In this document: piece after piece, positions 17,789 through 27,470 of the stretch
Position numbering within the stretch: position 1 is the stretch's first letter
Layout: every line of letters starts with the position of its first letter
Source: Actinacidiphila guanduensis
GTDB taxonomy: Bacteria; Actinomycetota; Actinomycetes; Streptomycetales; Streptomycetaceae
NCBI RefSeq assembly: GCF_900103985.1
Contig: NZ_FNIE01000007.1
Coordinates: 186,001 to 250,000, forward strand
Direction: 5' to 3'
DNA length: 64,000 nt
Program-made: the position numbers and the translations under genes
Notes under the pieces: model-generated
Databases searched by the model: none
The model's input: the letters and a program-made list of their open reading frames with translations, nothing else
What the model was told of the DNA's origin: nothing

Positions 17789-17958
17789 TTGAGAAATTCC
17801 GTGCAGCGCGTACAACCCTTTCACCGGGCCGTCGGTCGTACATGTCATCAAGGCTCCGAGGAGGGGTTCACGGAGCCTGGCGGTAGGTACGCCCGAGGGG
17901 GGCTTCGGGGGTAGTGGGGGGAACGAGTGGGGTCCGGCTCCGGCCGGACCCCACTCGT
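17789..17958 (+). ncRNA. Candidate small transcript between the sugar operon and recD2
   Basis: The 294-bp gap 17781-18074 holds a possible promoter (TTGAGA 17789-17794, 16-bp spacer, TACAAC 17811-17816), an 8-bp hairpin AGGCTCCG/CGGAGCCT (17851-17878) whose loop carries AGGAGGGG, and the strong hairpin at 17923-17958. A 14-codon ORF (17842-17886) lies inside without a ribosome site. The predicted RNA would be about 135 nt. It could equally be the tail of the sugar operon mRNA. Confidence 0.3.
17923..17958 (+). terminator. Strong hairpin terminator before recD2
   Basis: A perfect 16-bp stem (ACGAGTGGGGTCCGGC and its complement) closes on a TCCG tetraloop. No T-run follows, as is common in high-GC actinobacteria. 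Confidence 0.82.
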
Positions 17959-18074
17959 ATGTGCGCCTGCCCGGAAGACCTTTGCCCGGGGAGTGGGCCG
18001 CGGCGGGCCCGGTGTCGGATGCGGCCGGTACCTTCGGAGGCGGATCACCGCCGTTGCCCGCAGGGAGGCCGCAG

Positions 18075-20297
18075 ATGGGGGAGGCGCCGCACACGGCCGT
18101 CCTGGAGGGCGTGCTGGAGCGGATCACCTACGCCAACGAGGACAACGGCTACACCGTCGCCCGCGTGGACACCGGGCGCGGCTCGGGCGACCTGCTGACC
18201 GTGGTGGGCGCGCTGCTCGGCGCCCAGGTCGGCGAGTCCCTGCGGATGCACGGCCGCTGGGGGTCCCACCCGCAGTACGGCAAGCAGTTCACGGTGGAGA
18301 ACTACACCACGGTGCTGCCCGCCACCATCCAGGGCATCCGCCGCTACCTGGGCTCCGGACTGATCAAGGGCATCGGCCCGCGGATCGCCGAGCGGATCGT
18401 GGACCACTTCGGCACCGCCACCCTGGAGGTCATCGAGACCGAGCCGACGCGGCTGGTGGAGGTGCCGGGCCTGGGCCCCAAGCGCACGAAGCTGATCGCC
18501 GCCGCCTGGGAGGAGCAGAAGGCGATCAAGGAGGTGATGGTCTTCCTCCAGGGCGTGGGCGTGTCCACCTCCATCGCCGTGCGCATCTACAAGAACTACG
18601 GCGACGCCTCGATCTCCGTGGTCAAGAACCAGCCGTACCGGCTCGCGGCCGAGGTGTGGGGCATCGGCTTCCTGACCGCCGACCGGCTGGCGCAGGCCGT
18701 CGGGATACCACATGACAGCCCGGAGCGTGTCAAGGCCGGTCTCCAGTACGCCCTGTCCCAGGCGACCGATGCCGGGAACTGCTTCCTGCCCGAGGAGCGC
18801 CTCATCGCGGACGCGGTCAAGCTTCTCCAGGTGGACACCGGCCTGGTGATCGAGTGTCTGGGCGAACTCGCCGACGAGGAGGGCGTGGTGCGCGAGCGCG
18901 TGCCCGCGCCGGACGGAAGCGGCGAGCAGGTGACGGCGGTGTACCTGGTGCCCTTCCACCGGGCCGAGATCTCCCTGGCCGCCCAGGTGCTCAGGCTGCT
19001 GCGCGGCTCCGAGGACCGGATGCCCGCCTTCGCGGACGTCGACTGGGACAAGGCGCTCGCCTGGCTCGCCACGCGGACCGGCGCGGACCTCGCGCCCGAG
19101 CAGCAGGAAGCGGTGCGGCTGGCGCTCACCCGGAAGGTGGCAGTCCTGACCGGCGGGCCCGGCTGCGGGAAGTCGTTCACCGTGCGCTCGGTGGTCGCCC
19201 TGGCCACCGCGAAGAAGGCCAAGGTCGTGCTCGCCGCACCGACCGGCCGCGCGGCCAAGCGGCTGGCGGAGCTGACCGGCGCCCCGGCCTCCACCGTGCA
19301 CCGCCTCCTGGAGCTCAAGCCCGGCGGGGACGCCGCCTACGACCGCGACCGCCCCCTGGACGCCGACCTGGTGGTCGTCGACGAGGCGTCGATGCTGGAC
19401 CTGCTGCTGGCGAACAAGCTCGTCAAAGCGGTGCCGCCGGGCGCCCACCTGCTCTTCGTGGGGGACGTGGACCAGCTGCCCAGCGTGGGGGCCGGAGAGG
19501 TGCTGCGCGACCTTCTGGCGCCCGCCGGCCCGGTGCCCGCGGTGCGGCTGACCCGGATCTTCCGCCAGGCCCAGCAGTCCGGCGTGGTGACCAACGCCCA
19601 CCGGATCAACTCCGGGACGCCGCCACTCACCCAGGGCCTGCCCGACTTCTTCCTCTTCGCCGAGGAGGACGCCGAGGAGGCGGCGCGGCTGACGGTGGAC
19701 GTGGTGGCGCGGCGCATTCCGGCCAAGTTCGGCCTCGACCCGCGCCGGGACGTCCAGGTGCTCACCCCCATGCACCGGGGGCCGGCGGGCGCCGGCGCGC
19801 TCAACGGGCTGCTCCAGCAGGCTGTCACCCCCGCCCGCCCCGACCTGCCGGAACGCAGGTTCGGCGGCCGTACCTTCCGGGTGGGCGACAAGGTGACGCA
19901 GATCAGGAACAACTACGACAAGGGGGCCAACGGTGTCTTCAACGGCACCGTCGGCGTCGTCACCCACCTGGACGCGGTGGAGCAGCGGCTGACCGTCCGT
20001 ACCGACGAGGACGAGGACATCGCCTACGACTTCGACGAGCTGGACGAACTCGCACATGCCTACGCGGTGACCATCCACCGCTCGCAGGGCAGCGAGTACC
20101 CGGCGGTAGTGATCCCCGTCACCATGAGCGCTTGGATGATGCTCCAGCGGAACCTGCTTTACACGGCCGTCACCAGGGCGAAACGGCTGGTCGTCCTGGT
20201 CGGTTCGCGGCGGGCGATCGGCCAGGCGGTCCGCACGGTCTCGGCGGGCCGCCGTTTCACGGCTCTCGACCATCGGCTTGTTCTGGGCGCAAAATAG
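18075..20297 (+). CDS. recD2: RecD2-type ATP-dependent DNA helicase (SF1B)
   Basis: This 740-residue 5'-3' DNA helicase is of the RecD2 type, which works without RecBC. The N-terminal third has helix-hairpin-helix elements (LGSGLIKGIGPRIAE, VEVPGLGPKRTKLI). The motor has Walker A TGGPGCGKSFT near residue 358, Walker B LVVVDEASMLD near 433, GDVDQLPSVGAGEVLRD, and the C-terminal TIHRSQGSEYPAV and LLYTAVTRAK. ATG 18075 is six bases after GGAGG. It probably serves in DNA repair. It stands alone between a terminator and citrate synthase. Confidence 0.93.
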   Translation: MGEAPHTAVLEGVLERITYANEDNGYTVARVDTGRGSGDLLTVVGALLGAQVGESLRMHGRWGSHPQYGKQFTVENYTTVLPATIQGIRRYLGSGLIKGIGPRIAERIVDHFGTATLEVIETEPTRLVEVPGLGPKRTKLIAAAWEEQKAIKEVMVFLQGVGVSTSIAVRIYKNYGDASISVVKNQPYRLAAEVWGIGFLTADRLAQAVGIPHDSPERVKAGLQYALSQATDAGNCFLPEERLIADAVKLLQVDTGLVIECLGELADEEGVVRERVPAPDGSGEQVTAVYLVPFHRAEISLAAQVLRLLRGSEDRMPAFADVDWDKALAWLATRTGADLAPEQQEAVRLALTRKVAVLTGGPGCGKSFTVRSVVALATAKKAKVVLAAPTGRAAKRLAELTGAPASTVHRLLELKPGGDAAYDRDRPLDADLVVVDEASMLDLLLANKLVKAVPPGAHLLFVGDVDQLPSVGAGEVLRDLLAPAGPVPAVRLTRIFRQAQQSGVVTNAHRINSGTPPLTQGLPDFFLFAEEDAEEAARLTVDVVARRIPAKFGLDPRRDVQVLTPMHRGPAGAGALNGLLQQAVTPARPDLPERRFGGRTFRVGDKVTQIRNNYDKGANGVFNGTVGVVTHLDAVEQRLTVRTDEDEDIAYDFDELDELAHAYAVTIHRSQGSEYPAVVIPVTMSAWMMLQRNLLYTAVTRAKRLVVLVGSRRAIGQAVRTVSAGRRFTALDHRLVLGAK

Positions 20298-20421
20298 GCA
20301 CTCCGTGCCACTTTTCGGCCCGATGGCCGACCCCGAGTGCACACCCCAGTGCCAAATGGGGGACAGTGGACGTAGTCAGGGCACCTCGAAGAAGAGGCAG
20401 AACCGTCGGTGAGGGAATGAC

Positions 20422-21711
<1,290 letters not shown>

Positions 21712-22165
21712 CCGCTCGCATCGGAACGGCACCTGCCACACCGGCAGGGGCCGGCAGCCCCGGCAGTCACCGGCACAGAGAAGCGCCCCGCGACGAATCC
21801 CCCCACGGGTCCGGCACGGGGCGCTCCCGTTTCCCGGAACAGATCCCCCCACGGGTCTGCACCGGGCGTCCTTGGCGGCTGCGCCGGGCCGGGACGGCAG
21901 GCCGGGAGGGCCGCTCAAGCTCCCCGGCGTCGCCCCGGCGACGCAACTCGGTCCATCCCCCTAGACGGACCGTACCTCAACCCCCTGCACCGGCTCCGCC
22001 GGGGGCCGGTGTTCAAGACATAAGACACGTGAAACACCGCAATGGTTACGTTCCAAGCTATGTGATCTGTGTCTCTCGGGGGAAGGTGTTTTCGCAGGCT
22101 ACCCCGCTCGCGGCCGGGGGACGGCGATCCCGTAGCGTGCTGTCTCTCCTGGAGGGGCGGAGCAC
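21712..22165. other. 454-bp gap between gltA and the SDR gene
   Basis: It holds the terminator at 21782-21825, a direct repeat ATCCCCCCACGGGTC at 21797-21811 and 21843-21857, a second hairpin CACCGGC/GCCGGTG (21988-22011) and then a less GC-rich stretch (22012-22075) that probably carries the SDR promoter. No gene is seen. Confidence 0.6.
21782..21825 (+). terminator. Terminator after citrate synthase
   Basis: AGCGCCCCG (21782-21790) pairs perfectly with CGGGGCGCT (21817-21825) and is followed by CCCGTTTCC. The loop contains the first copy of a 15-bp sequence repeated 46 bp downstream. Confidence 0.72.
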
Positions 22166-22912
22166 ATGGCAGAGAACGGGACAGCGGTCCGGAACATCGT
22201 GGTGACCGGCGGCGGCACGGGTATCGGCCTGGCCATCTCGACCCGGTTCGCGGAGGACGGCGACCATGTGACCATCGTCGGGCGGCGCCGCGAGGTGCTG
22301 CACGCGGCGGCCGGCGAGCTGGCCGAGAAGCGCGGTCTGGACGTCACCCCCGTGGTGTGCGACCTGGCCGACCCCGACGACGTCGAGGGAGCGCTCCCGC
22401 AGATGCCCGACCGGGTCGACGTCCTGGTCAACAGCGCGGGCAGCCGGGAGCTGGCCGTGGGCGCCGGGCCGCACGGCCTGCTGGCCCGCTGGCGGGGCGA
22501 TTTCGAGCGCAACGTCCTCACCGCAGTGCTGCTCACCGAATCGCTGCGGGACCGCTTCCGCGACGGCAGCCGCGTCGTCACCGTGACCTCGGTCGCCGCC
22601 CTGCGCGGCGGCGGCTCCTACGGGGCCTCCAAGGCCGCCCTGCACGCCTGGAACCACTCCCTGGCGGCGCAGCTCGGCCCCCAGGGCGTCACCTGCAACA
22701 TCGTGGCGCCGGGCACAGTGGCCGGAACGGAGTTCTTCGGCTCGCGGCTCAACGACGCCGAGCTGACCCGGCGGGCCGGACGGACGCTGGTGGGCCGGGT
22801 GGGCCGGCCGGCCGACGTGGCCGCCGCCGTGCTCTTCCTCGCCTCCCCGGAGGCCGGTTTCATCACCGGCGAGATCCTCCAGTGCAATGGAGGCGAACTG
22901 CTCGGCCGCTGA
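22166..22912 (+). CDS. Short-chain dehydrogenase/reductase (SDR)
   Basis: This 248-residue classical SDR has the NAD(P) loop TGGGTGIG at residues 14-21, NSAG near residue 91, catalytic Ser in VTSVAA and the Tyr-Lys pair in SYGASKAAL, plus the late SDR block IVAPGTVAGTEF and FITGEILQCNGG. ATG 22166 follows GGAGGGG. It sits alone between terminators, so substrate and pathway cannot be inferred. Confidence 0.92.
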   Translation: MAENGTAVRNIVVTGGGTGIGLAISTRFAEDGDHVTIVGRRREVLHAAAGELAEKRGLDVTPVVCDLADPDDVEGALPQMPDRVDVLVNSAGSRELAVGAGPHGLLARWRGDFERNVLTAVLLTESLRDRFRDGSRVVTVTSVAALRGGGSYGASKAALHAWNHSLAAQLGPQGVTCNIVAPGTVAGTEFFGSRLNDAELTRRAGRTLVGRVGRPADVAAAVLFLASPEAGFITGEILQCNGGELLGR

Positions 22913-22932
22913 CACCTGTCGGTGGGAACGTC

Positions 22933-22962
22933 GGCTTCCTACTCCCACAGGAGTAGGAAGCC
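22933..22962 (+). terminator. Terminator after the SDR gene
   Basis: A perfect 13-bp stem (GGCTTCCTACTCC and its complement) closes on CACA. Two smaller hairpins follow: AAGGAT/ATCCTT, then GCCGATC/GATCGGC whose loop holds TGGAGGA. Confidence 0.8.
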
Positions 22963-23092
22963 TGCAACTCAAGGATGAAATCCTTGCCGATCCCTGGAGG
23001 AGATCGGCTGAGTGTCGAAACCTGCTTGCCGACCCGCGTTCATCGCTGTCAGCGTTGATTGCAGGGGAGTGGGTGGGAAGAGGGGCGGTGGA

Positions 23093-23962
23093 ATGGACGT
23101 TGCACTGAATGTGTCGTCACTGGACTTCACCTCCGGACTCGCCGAGTACCTGCGGGGTGGGCACGTCATCTGGGCCTACGCGCTGCTGGCAGCGACGACG
23201 GCCCCACCACTGGTGCCCAACGCCGTGCTGCTCGTGACCGGCGGCGTCATGGCTGCCCAGGGTCACCTGAACCTCGCCCTGGTCCTCCTTGTGGTCGCCG
23301 GCAGCGCTGTCGTGGGCGACATGGTGGTGCACCGCACGGGCGGCGCTCTGAGCACCAGGGTGCTGGGCCGCATGCGCCGCCGGCCGCGCCAGGCGGCGCT
23401 GCTGCACTGGGCGGCCCTGCGCATCCAGCGCCACGGCGTGCCCTTCGTCATAGGGGTGCGGTTCCTGCCCAGCGGCCGGGTGATCGGCGGCCTGGCGGCG
23501 GGCGTCGTGCGCTACCCGGCCAGGCGCTACGTCGTCGGGGCGGGGATCGCGGAGGCGGTCTGGGCGTCGTACTCGGTGGGCGCCGGCTATCTGAGCGGTC
23601 GCGCCGCCTCGAACTCCTTCTACGCGCTGTCCCTCGGCCTCGGCATCTCCCTGGTCGTGGCCGGAATCGGCACGCTGGCGCAGTGGATATCCCGCAGCCG
23701 TGACCGGCGGCACGGCGAGGCGGCGCATCCCTCGCCCGTGGTCGCGGCCTCACTCGCGGGCGGCGGCTCCGCGATCACGCCCGGCGGGCCCGGCCCCCTG
23801 GGCGGACCGATGAGTGCTGATCCCTTGAGCAGCGGACCGCCGGTCGGCGCGCGGGCCGACGTGAAGGAGATCAAGAAGGAGATCCTGCCCTCGCAGCTCT
23901 CCTCACCCGACGAGGGCTCCAAGCACAGACCCTGTCCTCTGGGCGGCGGCCGCGGCGGTTAG
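23093..23962 (+). CDS. DedA/VTT-domain family membrane protein
   Basis: This 289-residue protein has a DedA-like membrane domain (about residues 20-205) and a hydrophilic C-terminal tail of about 80 residues rich in Gly, Pro and charged residues. Hydrophobic segments include HVIWAYALLAATTAPPLVP, LALVLLVVAGSAVVGDMVV and SLGLGISLVVAGIGTLAQW, with the family-typical VIGVRFLPSGRVIGGLAAGV between them. DedA proteins are thought to act in lipid scrambling and envelope homeostasis. ATG 23093 is chosen after AGAGGGG; upstream in-frame starts at 23012 would add a non-hydrophobic stretch. Confidence 0.85.
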   Translation: MDVALNVSSLDFTSGLAEYLRGGHVIWAYALLAATTAPPLVPNAVLLVTGGVMAAQGHLNLALVLLVVAGSAVVGDMVVHRTGGALSTRVLGRMRRRPRQAALLHWAALRIQRHGVPFVIGVRFLPSGRVIGGLAAGVVRYPARRYVVGAGIAEAVWASYSVGAGYLSGRAASNSFYALSLGLGISLVVAGIGTLAQWISRSRDRRHGEAAHPSPVVAASLAGGGSAITPGGPGPLGGPMSADPLSSGPPVGARADVKEIKKEILPSQLSSPDEGSKHRPCPLGGGRGG

Positions 23963-23973
23963 GCCGCGGCCGC
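23946..23973. terminator. Bidirectional terminator between convergent genes
   Basis: GCGGCCGCGGC (23946-23956) and GCCGCGGCCGC (23963-23973) form a perfect 11-bp stem. The TAG stop of the DedA gene (23960-23962) sits in the 6-base loop. Confidence 0.78.
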
Positions 23974-24032
23974 TTCGCTGCGCCGCCGGACAGGACGCCA
24001 TGGGCGTCCCCGGCGGCGTTTCGCGTCCCCGG

Positions 24033-24236
24033 TCAGTCCGGCGCAATCCGTCCACGGTTTCCCGGCCGCCGGGCGCTCCACGCGCGGATGGTGTCCGCGT
24101 ACCACAGAGGGCGGCCGCCCTGGACGACGTCCGGGTCGGGCAGGTGTCCGTGTTTCCGGTAGGAGCGCACGGTGTCGACCTGCACGCGGATATGGGCGGC
24201 GATGTCGGCGTACGACCACAGAGTCCGGTCACTCAT
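24033..24236 (-). CDS. Small helix-turn-helix DNA-binding protein
   Basis: This 67-residue protein looks like a MerR/excisionase-type winged helix: LWSYADIAAHIRVQVDTVRS forms the helix-turn-helix and YRKHGHLPDPDVVQGGRPLW the wing. ATG 24236 has a perfect GGAGGT site five bases upstream, strong support for a real gene despite its size. No integrase or phage gene lies nearby, so it is more likely a small chromosomal regulator than an excisionase. Confidence 0.8.
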   Translation of the reverse strand: MSDRTLWSYADIAAHIRVQVDTVRSYRKHGHLPDPDVVQGGRPLWYADTIRAWSARRPGNRGRIAPD

Positions 24237-24457
24237 GATGCACCTCCATATGACGGGGATGTCGCTCAGCACCTTCGTCCGGCGACCCCGCCCGGTGCGA
24301 CCACCGCATGGGCTTGTCGATCTTCTGTGACACGGAACCCGCGTAACGGTGACAAACGGGGACGGTTCGCAGGACATGTGTACGAGCGGCAGTCGCCGCC
24401 AAGGACGCGGGGGCCGCCCGCCGCCATTGCGGCGGACCTGCCCGGACGCCATGGTGC

Positions 24458-25390
24458 TCAGCCGGTGGCCGCCTCCTTGGTGCCGGACGGCTGGGCGCCT
24501 TGGCCGCGTTCCTGGGCGTCGGCCTCTGTGCCCGTCCCGGCGGTGGGCTCCTGTGCTTCGGCGACGACGCGGAGCAGGTGCGCGGCGGTGGCCTCCATGG
24601 CGGCGCGCGCCTGGCGCAGGTAGCGGCGGGGGTCCACCACGGCGGCATCCGCGGCGAGGTGCTCGCGGACCGCGGTGGTGAAGGCGATGTTCAGCGCCGT
24701 GCCGATGTTGATCTTCGCCATGCCGGCGGCGACTGCTTGACGCAGTTCGGTGTCGGGCACGCCGGAGGAGCCGTGCAGCACCAGGGGTACGCCGACGGCG
24801 GCGCTCAGGCGGGCGATGAGCGCGTGGTCGAGGCGGGCGGTGCGCTCGGTCATGGCGTGCGAGCTGCCCACAGCGACGGCGAGGGAGTCCACGCCGGTGG
24901 CTTCGACGAAGGCGGCGGCCTCGGCCGGATCGGTGCGCACCCCCGGCGCATGGGCGCCGTCCTTGCCGCCGACCTCGCCGAGTTCCGCCTCCACCCACAC
25001 GCCCCGGCTGTGCGCCCACGCCGTCACCTGGGCGGTGGCCCGCACGTTCTCCTCGTACGGCAGGGCGGAGGCGTCGAACATCACGGACGTCACCCCCGCG
25101 GCGACCCCCGTCCGCAGCAGGGCCTCGTCCGCCACGTGGTCCAAGTGGAGCGCGACGGGGACGTCGGAGGCGGCCGCGACGGCCGCGGTGCCCGCCAGTA
25201 CGCCGTCCAGGCGCCCCTCGTGGAAGCGGACGGCGTTCTCGCTGATCTGCAGGATGACCGGCAGGCCCGTGCGCTCGGCGGCGGCGGTGACGGCTTCGGC
25301 GTGTTCGAGGGTGATGACGTTGAAGGCGGCCACCGCCCGGCCGGTCGCATGGGCGGCGCGGACGAGCGAGGCGGCGGTGGTGGCGGTCAT
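24458..25390 (-). CDS. Class II fructose/tagatose-bisphosphate aldolase family protein
   Basis: This 310-residue zinc-dependent aldolase-type TIM barrel has the metal-site blocks ALHLDHVAD, VEAELGEVGG, VGSSHAM and VLHGSSGVPD, and the substrate loop AKINIGTALN. It resembles KbaY/GatY as well as FbaA and could act on tagatose-, fructose- or a related ketose-phosphate. The last 35 residues are a hydrophilic extension. ATG 25390 follows AGGAAG. It lies 94 bp downstream of a SIS-domain sugar isomerase, the pairing seen in amino-sugar or galactitol-type pathways. Confidence 0.87.
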   Translation of the reverse strand: MTATTAASLVRAAHATGRAVAAFNVITLEHAEAVTAAAERTGLPVILQISENAVRFHEGRLDGVLAGTAAVAAASDVPVALHLDHVADEALLRTGVAAGVTSVMFDASALPYEENVRATAQVTAWAHSRGVWVEAELGEVGGKDGAHAPGVRTDPAEAAAFVEATGVDSLAVAVGSSHAMTERTARLDHALIARLSAAVGVPLVLHGSSGVPDTELRQAVAAGMAKINIGTALNIAFTTAVREHLAADAAVVDPRRYLRQARAAMEATAAHLLRVVAEAQEPTAGTGTEADAQERGQGAQPSGTKEAATG

Positions 25391-25484
25391 ACCGGCTTCC
25401 TGGGATCGGGTCGCGCTTACCTGCTGCCGTGCGGTGCTGCGGGCTCGGAGGTGCGGCCGGCCGGACGGGTGGTCGGGGCGGGCC

Positions 25485-26375
25485 TCAGGGGAGGATCACG
25501 GAGCGGGTCAGGTTGCGCGGCTGGTCGGGGTTGTGACCCTTGGCCTCCGCGACGGCGACCGCGAGCCGCTGGGCGCGGACCAGGTCGGCCAGCGGGTCGG
25601 TGGCCGGGCGGTGCTCCAAGTGGCCGCCCACAGCGGCGATGTCGGTGCCGAGGCCCGCCGGCAGGGTGCCGAAGGCCCAGGTGACGCGGCCCGGGCCGGT
25701 GATGCTGATCGGGCCGTGGCGGTACTCCATCGCCGGGTACGCCTCCGTCCACGCACCGGCGGCCTCGCGCATCTTCAGCGCGGCCTCCTGGGCCAGACCG
25801 TAGGTCCAGCCGGTGCCGAGGAAGGTGATCTCCTCCGCGGCCAGCGCCTGCGCGGGCAGTTCGTCGGTGACGGCGGTGCGGGCGTCCGCGACCGCGGCGG
25901 TGAGGTCCTCGCCGAGGTGCGCGCGGAGCAGGGCCAGGGCGGTGGTGGCGAAGCGGGTCTGCACCACGGACCGCTCGTCGGCGAAGTCGAGGACCACGAT
26001 GTCGTCGGCCGTCTCCATCACCGGCGTGTCGGGGTCGGCGGTGATGGCGGTGACGGGGGTGATGCCGCGCAACCGCTCGCACAGGGCGAGGACTTCGGTC
26101 GTCGTACCCGACCTGGTGATCGCGACGAGCCGGTCGTAGCCGCGGGTGGCGGGGAACTCCGAGGCGGCGAACGCGTCCGTCTCGCCGTGCCCCGAGCTCT
26201 CGCGCAGGGCGGCGAAGGACTGCGCCATGAACCACGAGGTGCCGCAGCCCACCACCGCGACCCGTTCGCCGCGGACCGGGAGCTTCACGGACTGCTCCGG
26301 GGCCAAGGCGGCCGCGCGCTCCCAGCATTCGGGTTGTGTCGCGATCTCGGCGGTGGTCTGGGACGGCGCGGGCAT
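25485..26375 (-). CDS. SIS-domain sugar isomerase/deaminase (AgaS/GlmS-like)
   Basis: This 296-residue protein has two SIS domains like the isomerase half of GlmS: VVGCGTSWFMAQSFAAL and AITRSGTTTEVLAL in the first, FLGTGWTYGLAQEAALKMRE and AYPAMEYRHGP in the second. It lacks the N-terminal glutaminase domain, so it would act as an isomerase or deaminase of a (amino)sugar phosphate, as AgaS does. ATG 26375 follows GAGGAG. It heads a probable two-gene operon with the class II aldolase. Confidence 0.86.
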   Translation of the reverse strand: MPAPSQTTAEIATQPECWERAAALAPEQSVKLPVRGERVAVVGCGTSWFMAQSFAALRESSGHGETDAFAASEFPATRGYDRLVAITRSGTTTEVLALCERLRGITPVTAITADPDTPVMETADDIVVLDFADERSVVQTRFATTALALLRAHLGEDLTAAVADARTAVTDELPAQALAAEEITFLGTGWTYGLAQEAALKMREAAGAWTEAYPAMEYRHGPISITGPGRVTWAFGTLPAGLGTDIAAVGGHLEHRPATDPLADLVRAQRLAVAVAEAKGHNPDQPRNLTRSVILP

Positions 26376-26686
26376 GCGGGCTCCTCACGAGATGCGGGTG
26401 GGCGGCACGCGACCTTGCGTCGTGCGCTGACGCACAGTGTAGGTGATTGATTCTGCGCGAAAGGAGCACGGAATGAGCAGAAGCGTGCAGTGAGGGCGGG
26501 GTGCCGCGTCGCGTGTGAGGAAGGGCGAGGGCGTCGCGCAGCGGCTTCGCGCGGGAGGCGGCGGTTCAGGGGGCGGTTCGGTGTCGGCTGCCCGCGCCTG
26601 CGGCCGCTTCGGCAGGCCGCCCTTGGGGGTGCGTCACCGCGGCGGCGGGCCGCAGAGGTCGCCGGGCGCGGGCAGTCCGGTGGGGT
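26376..26686. other. 311-bp gap between the SIS gene and MarR gene
   Basis: On the minus strand a possible -10 TACACT (26436-26441) lies 61 bp before the SIS gene start, without a convincing -35. The remaining sequence downstream of the MarR stop is GC-rich with no gene or clear hairpin. Confidence 0.4.
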
Positions 26687-27178
26687 TCAGTTCCCGGCGA
26701 GCTCGTCGGTGGCGAGCCGGCCGGCCTTGGCGCTGCGCTGGAGGAAGTCGGCGATCATCAGCAGCTCGGCGTCCTCGTAGTCCGCGCACACGGTGTCCAT
26801 GGCGTGGTTGAGACCGGAGAAGAGGAAGGCTATCTCCTCCTCCTTCTCCTTGATCACCTGGACGAGTATGGCCCTACGGTCGCTCGGGTTGGGGGTGCGG
26901 ACCACCCAGCCGCCGCGTTCCAGCCGGTCCAGGACCCCGGTGAGGGTGGCGGGGTGCAGGCCCGCACGACGGGCGAGGGCAGTCGGCCCCAGCGGTCCGT
27001 AGCGGCTGATGAGGTCCAGGCACTCCAGATCGGCGTCCCTGAGGTCGAGATGGGAGCCCACCTGGTGGTTCAGCAGCGTCATCTGCATGCTGAGGTCCCG
27101 CAGTTCCTCTTTGATGCGGTTGGTCAGCCGTCTGCGTCGCCGCGCCGTCGAGGCTGTCCTGGACAGGGTGGAATCCAT
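26687..27178 (-). CDS. MarR-family transcriptional regulator
   Basis: This 163-residue winged-helix regulator shows the MarR core YGPLGPTALARRAGLHPATL, LTGVLDRLERGGWVVR and the wing NPSDRRAILVQ. Its N-terminus carries a basic Arg cluster (ARRRRRL). ATG 27178 has GAGGGA nine bases upstream; the reading frame stays open upstream but without a good start. No neighbour is obviously co-regulated; the lactonase-like gene on the same strand upstream is a candidate target. Confidence 0.88.
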   Translation of the reverse strand: MDSTLSRTASTARRRRRLTNRIKEELRDLSMQMTLLNHQVGSHLDLRDADLECLDLISRYGPLGPTALARRAGLHPATLTGVLDRLERGGWVVRTPNPSDRRAILVQVIKEKEEEIAFLFSGLNHAMDTVCADYEDAELLMIADFLQRSAKAGRLATDELAGN

Positions 27179-27437
27179 ACGCAACGATCCCTCGCATCGC
27201 TCGCAGTCGCGCCGGGATGGCCCAAGAGCGCCTCCGCGACAGCCCGGCAGCGATCGCGATCCGGTGGGTGCTCGAAGCCCGCCAGGGCGCTCAGGCGCAC
27301 ACTTTCTCACACCGCCCACGAGCGCTCGTAGCCCTTTCGGGCAAATAATCCCCGCCCGCCGACCTGCGAGGAGATGGGCGGGGGCAGGGGTGCGCGGGGG
27401 AGTCGTGTGGCGCCGGTGCGGCCGTGGAAAGGAGGGC

Positions 27438-27463
27438 GGGGCCGGCCGGTCGGGACCGGCCCC
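27438..27463 (-). terminator. Terminator after the lactonase-like gene
   Basis: GGGGCCGG (27438-27445) and CCGGCCCC (27456-27463) form an 8-bp GC-only stem a few bases past the stop codon of the lactonase-like gene. Confidence 0.6.
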
Positions 27464-27470
27464 GTGGGGA

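Noticed and set aside
22933..23010. IS200/IS605 or TnpB-type element end suggested by consecutive hairpins
   Set aside because: No transposase or TnpB fragment lies nearby; the first hairpin is explained as the SDR terminator.
24033..24236. Excisionase of an integrative element
   Set aside because: No integrase, attachment repeat or phage gene is present; a small chromosomal HTH regulator is simpler.
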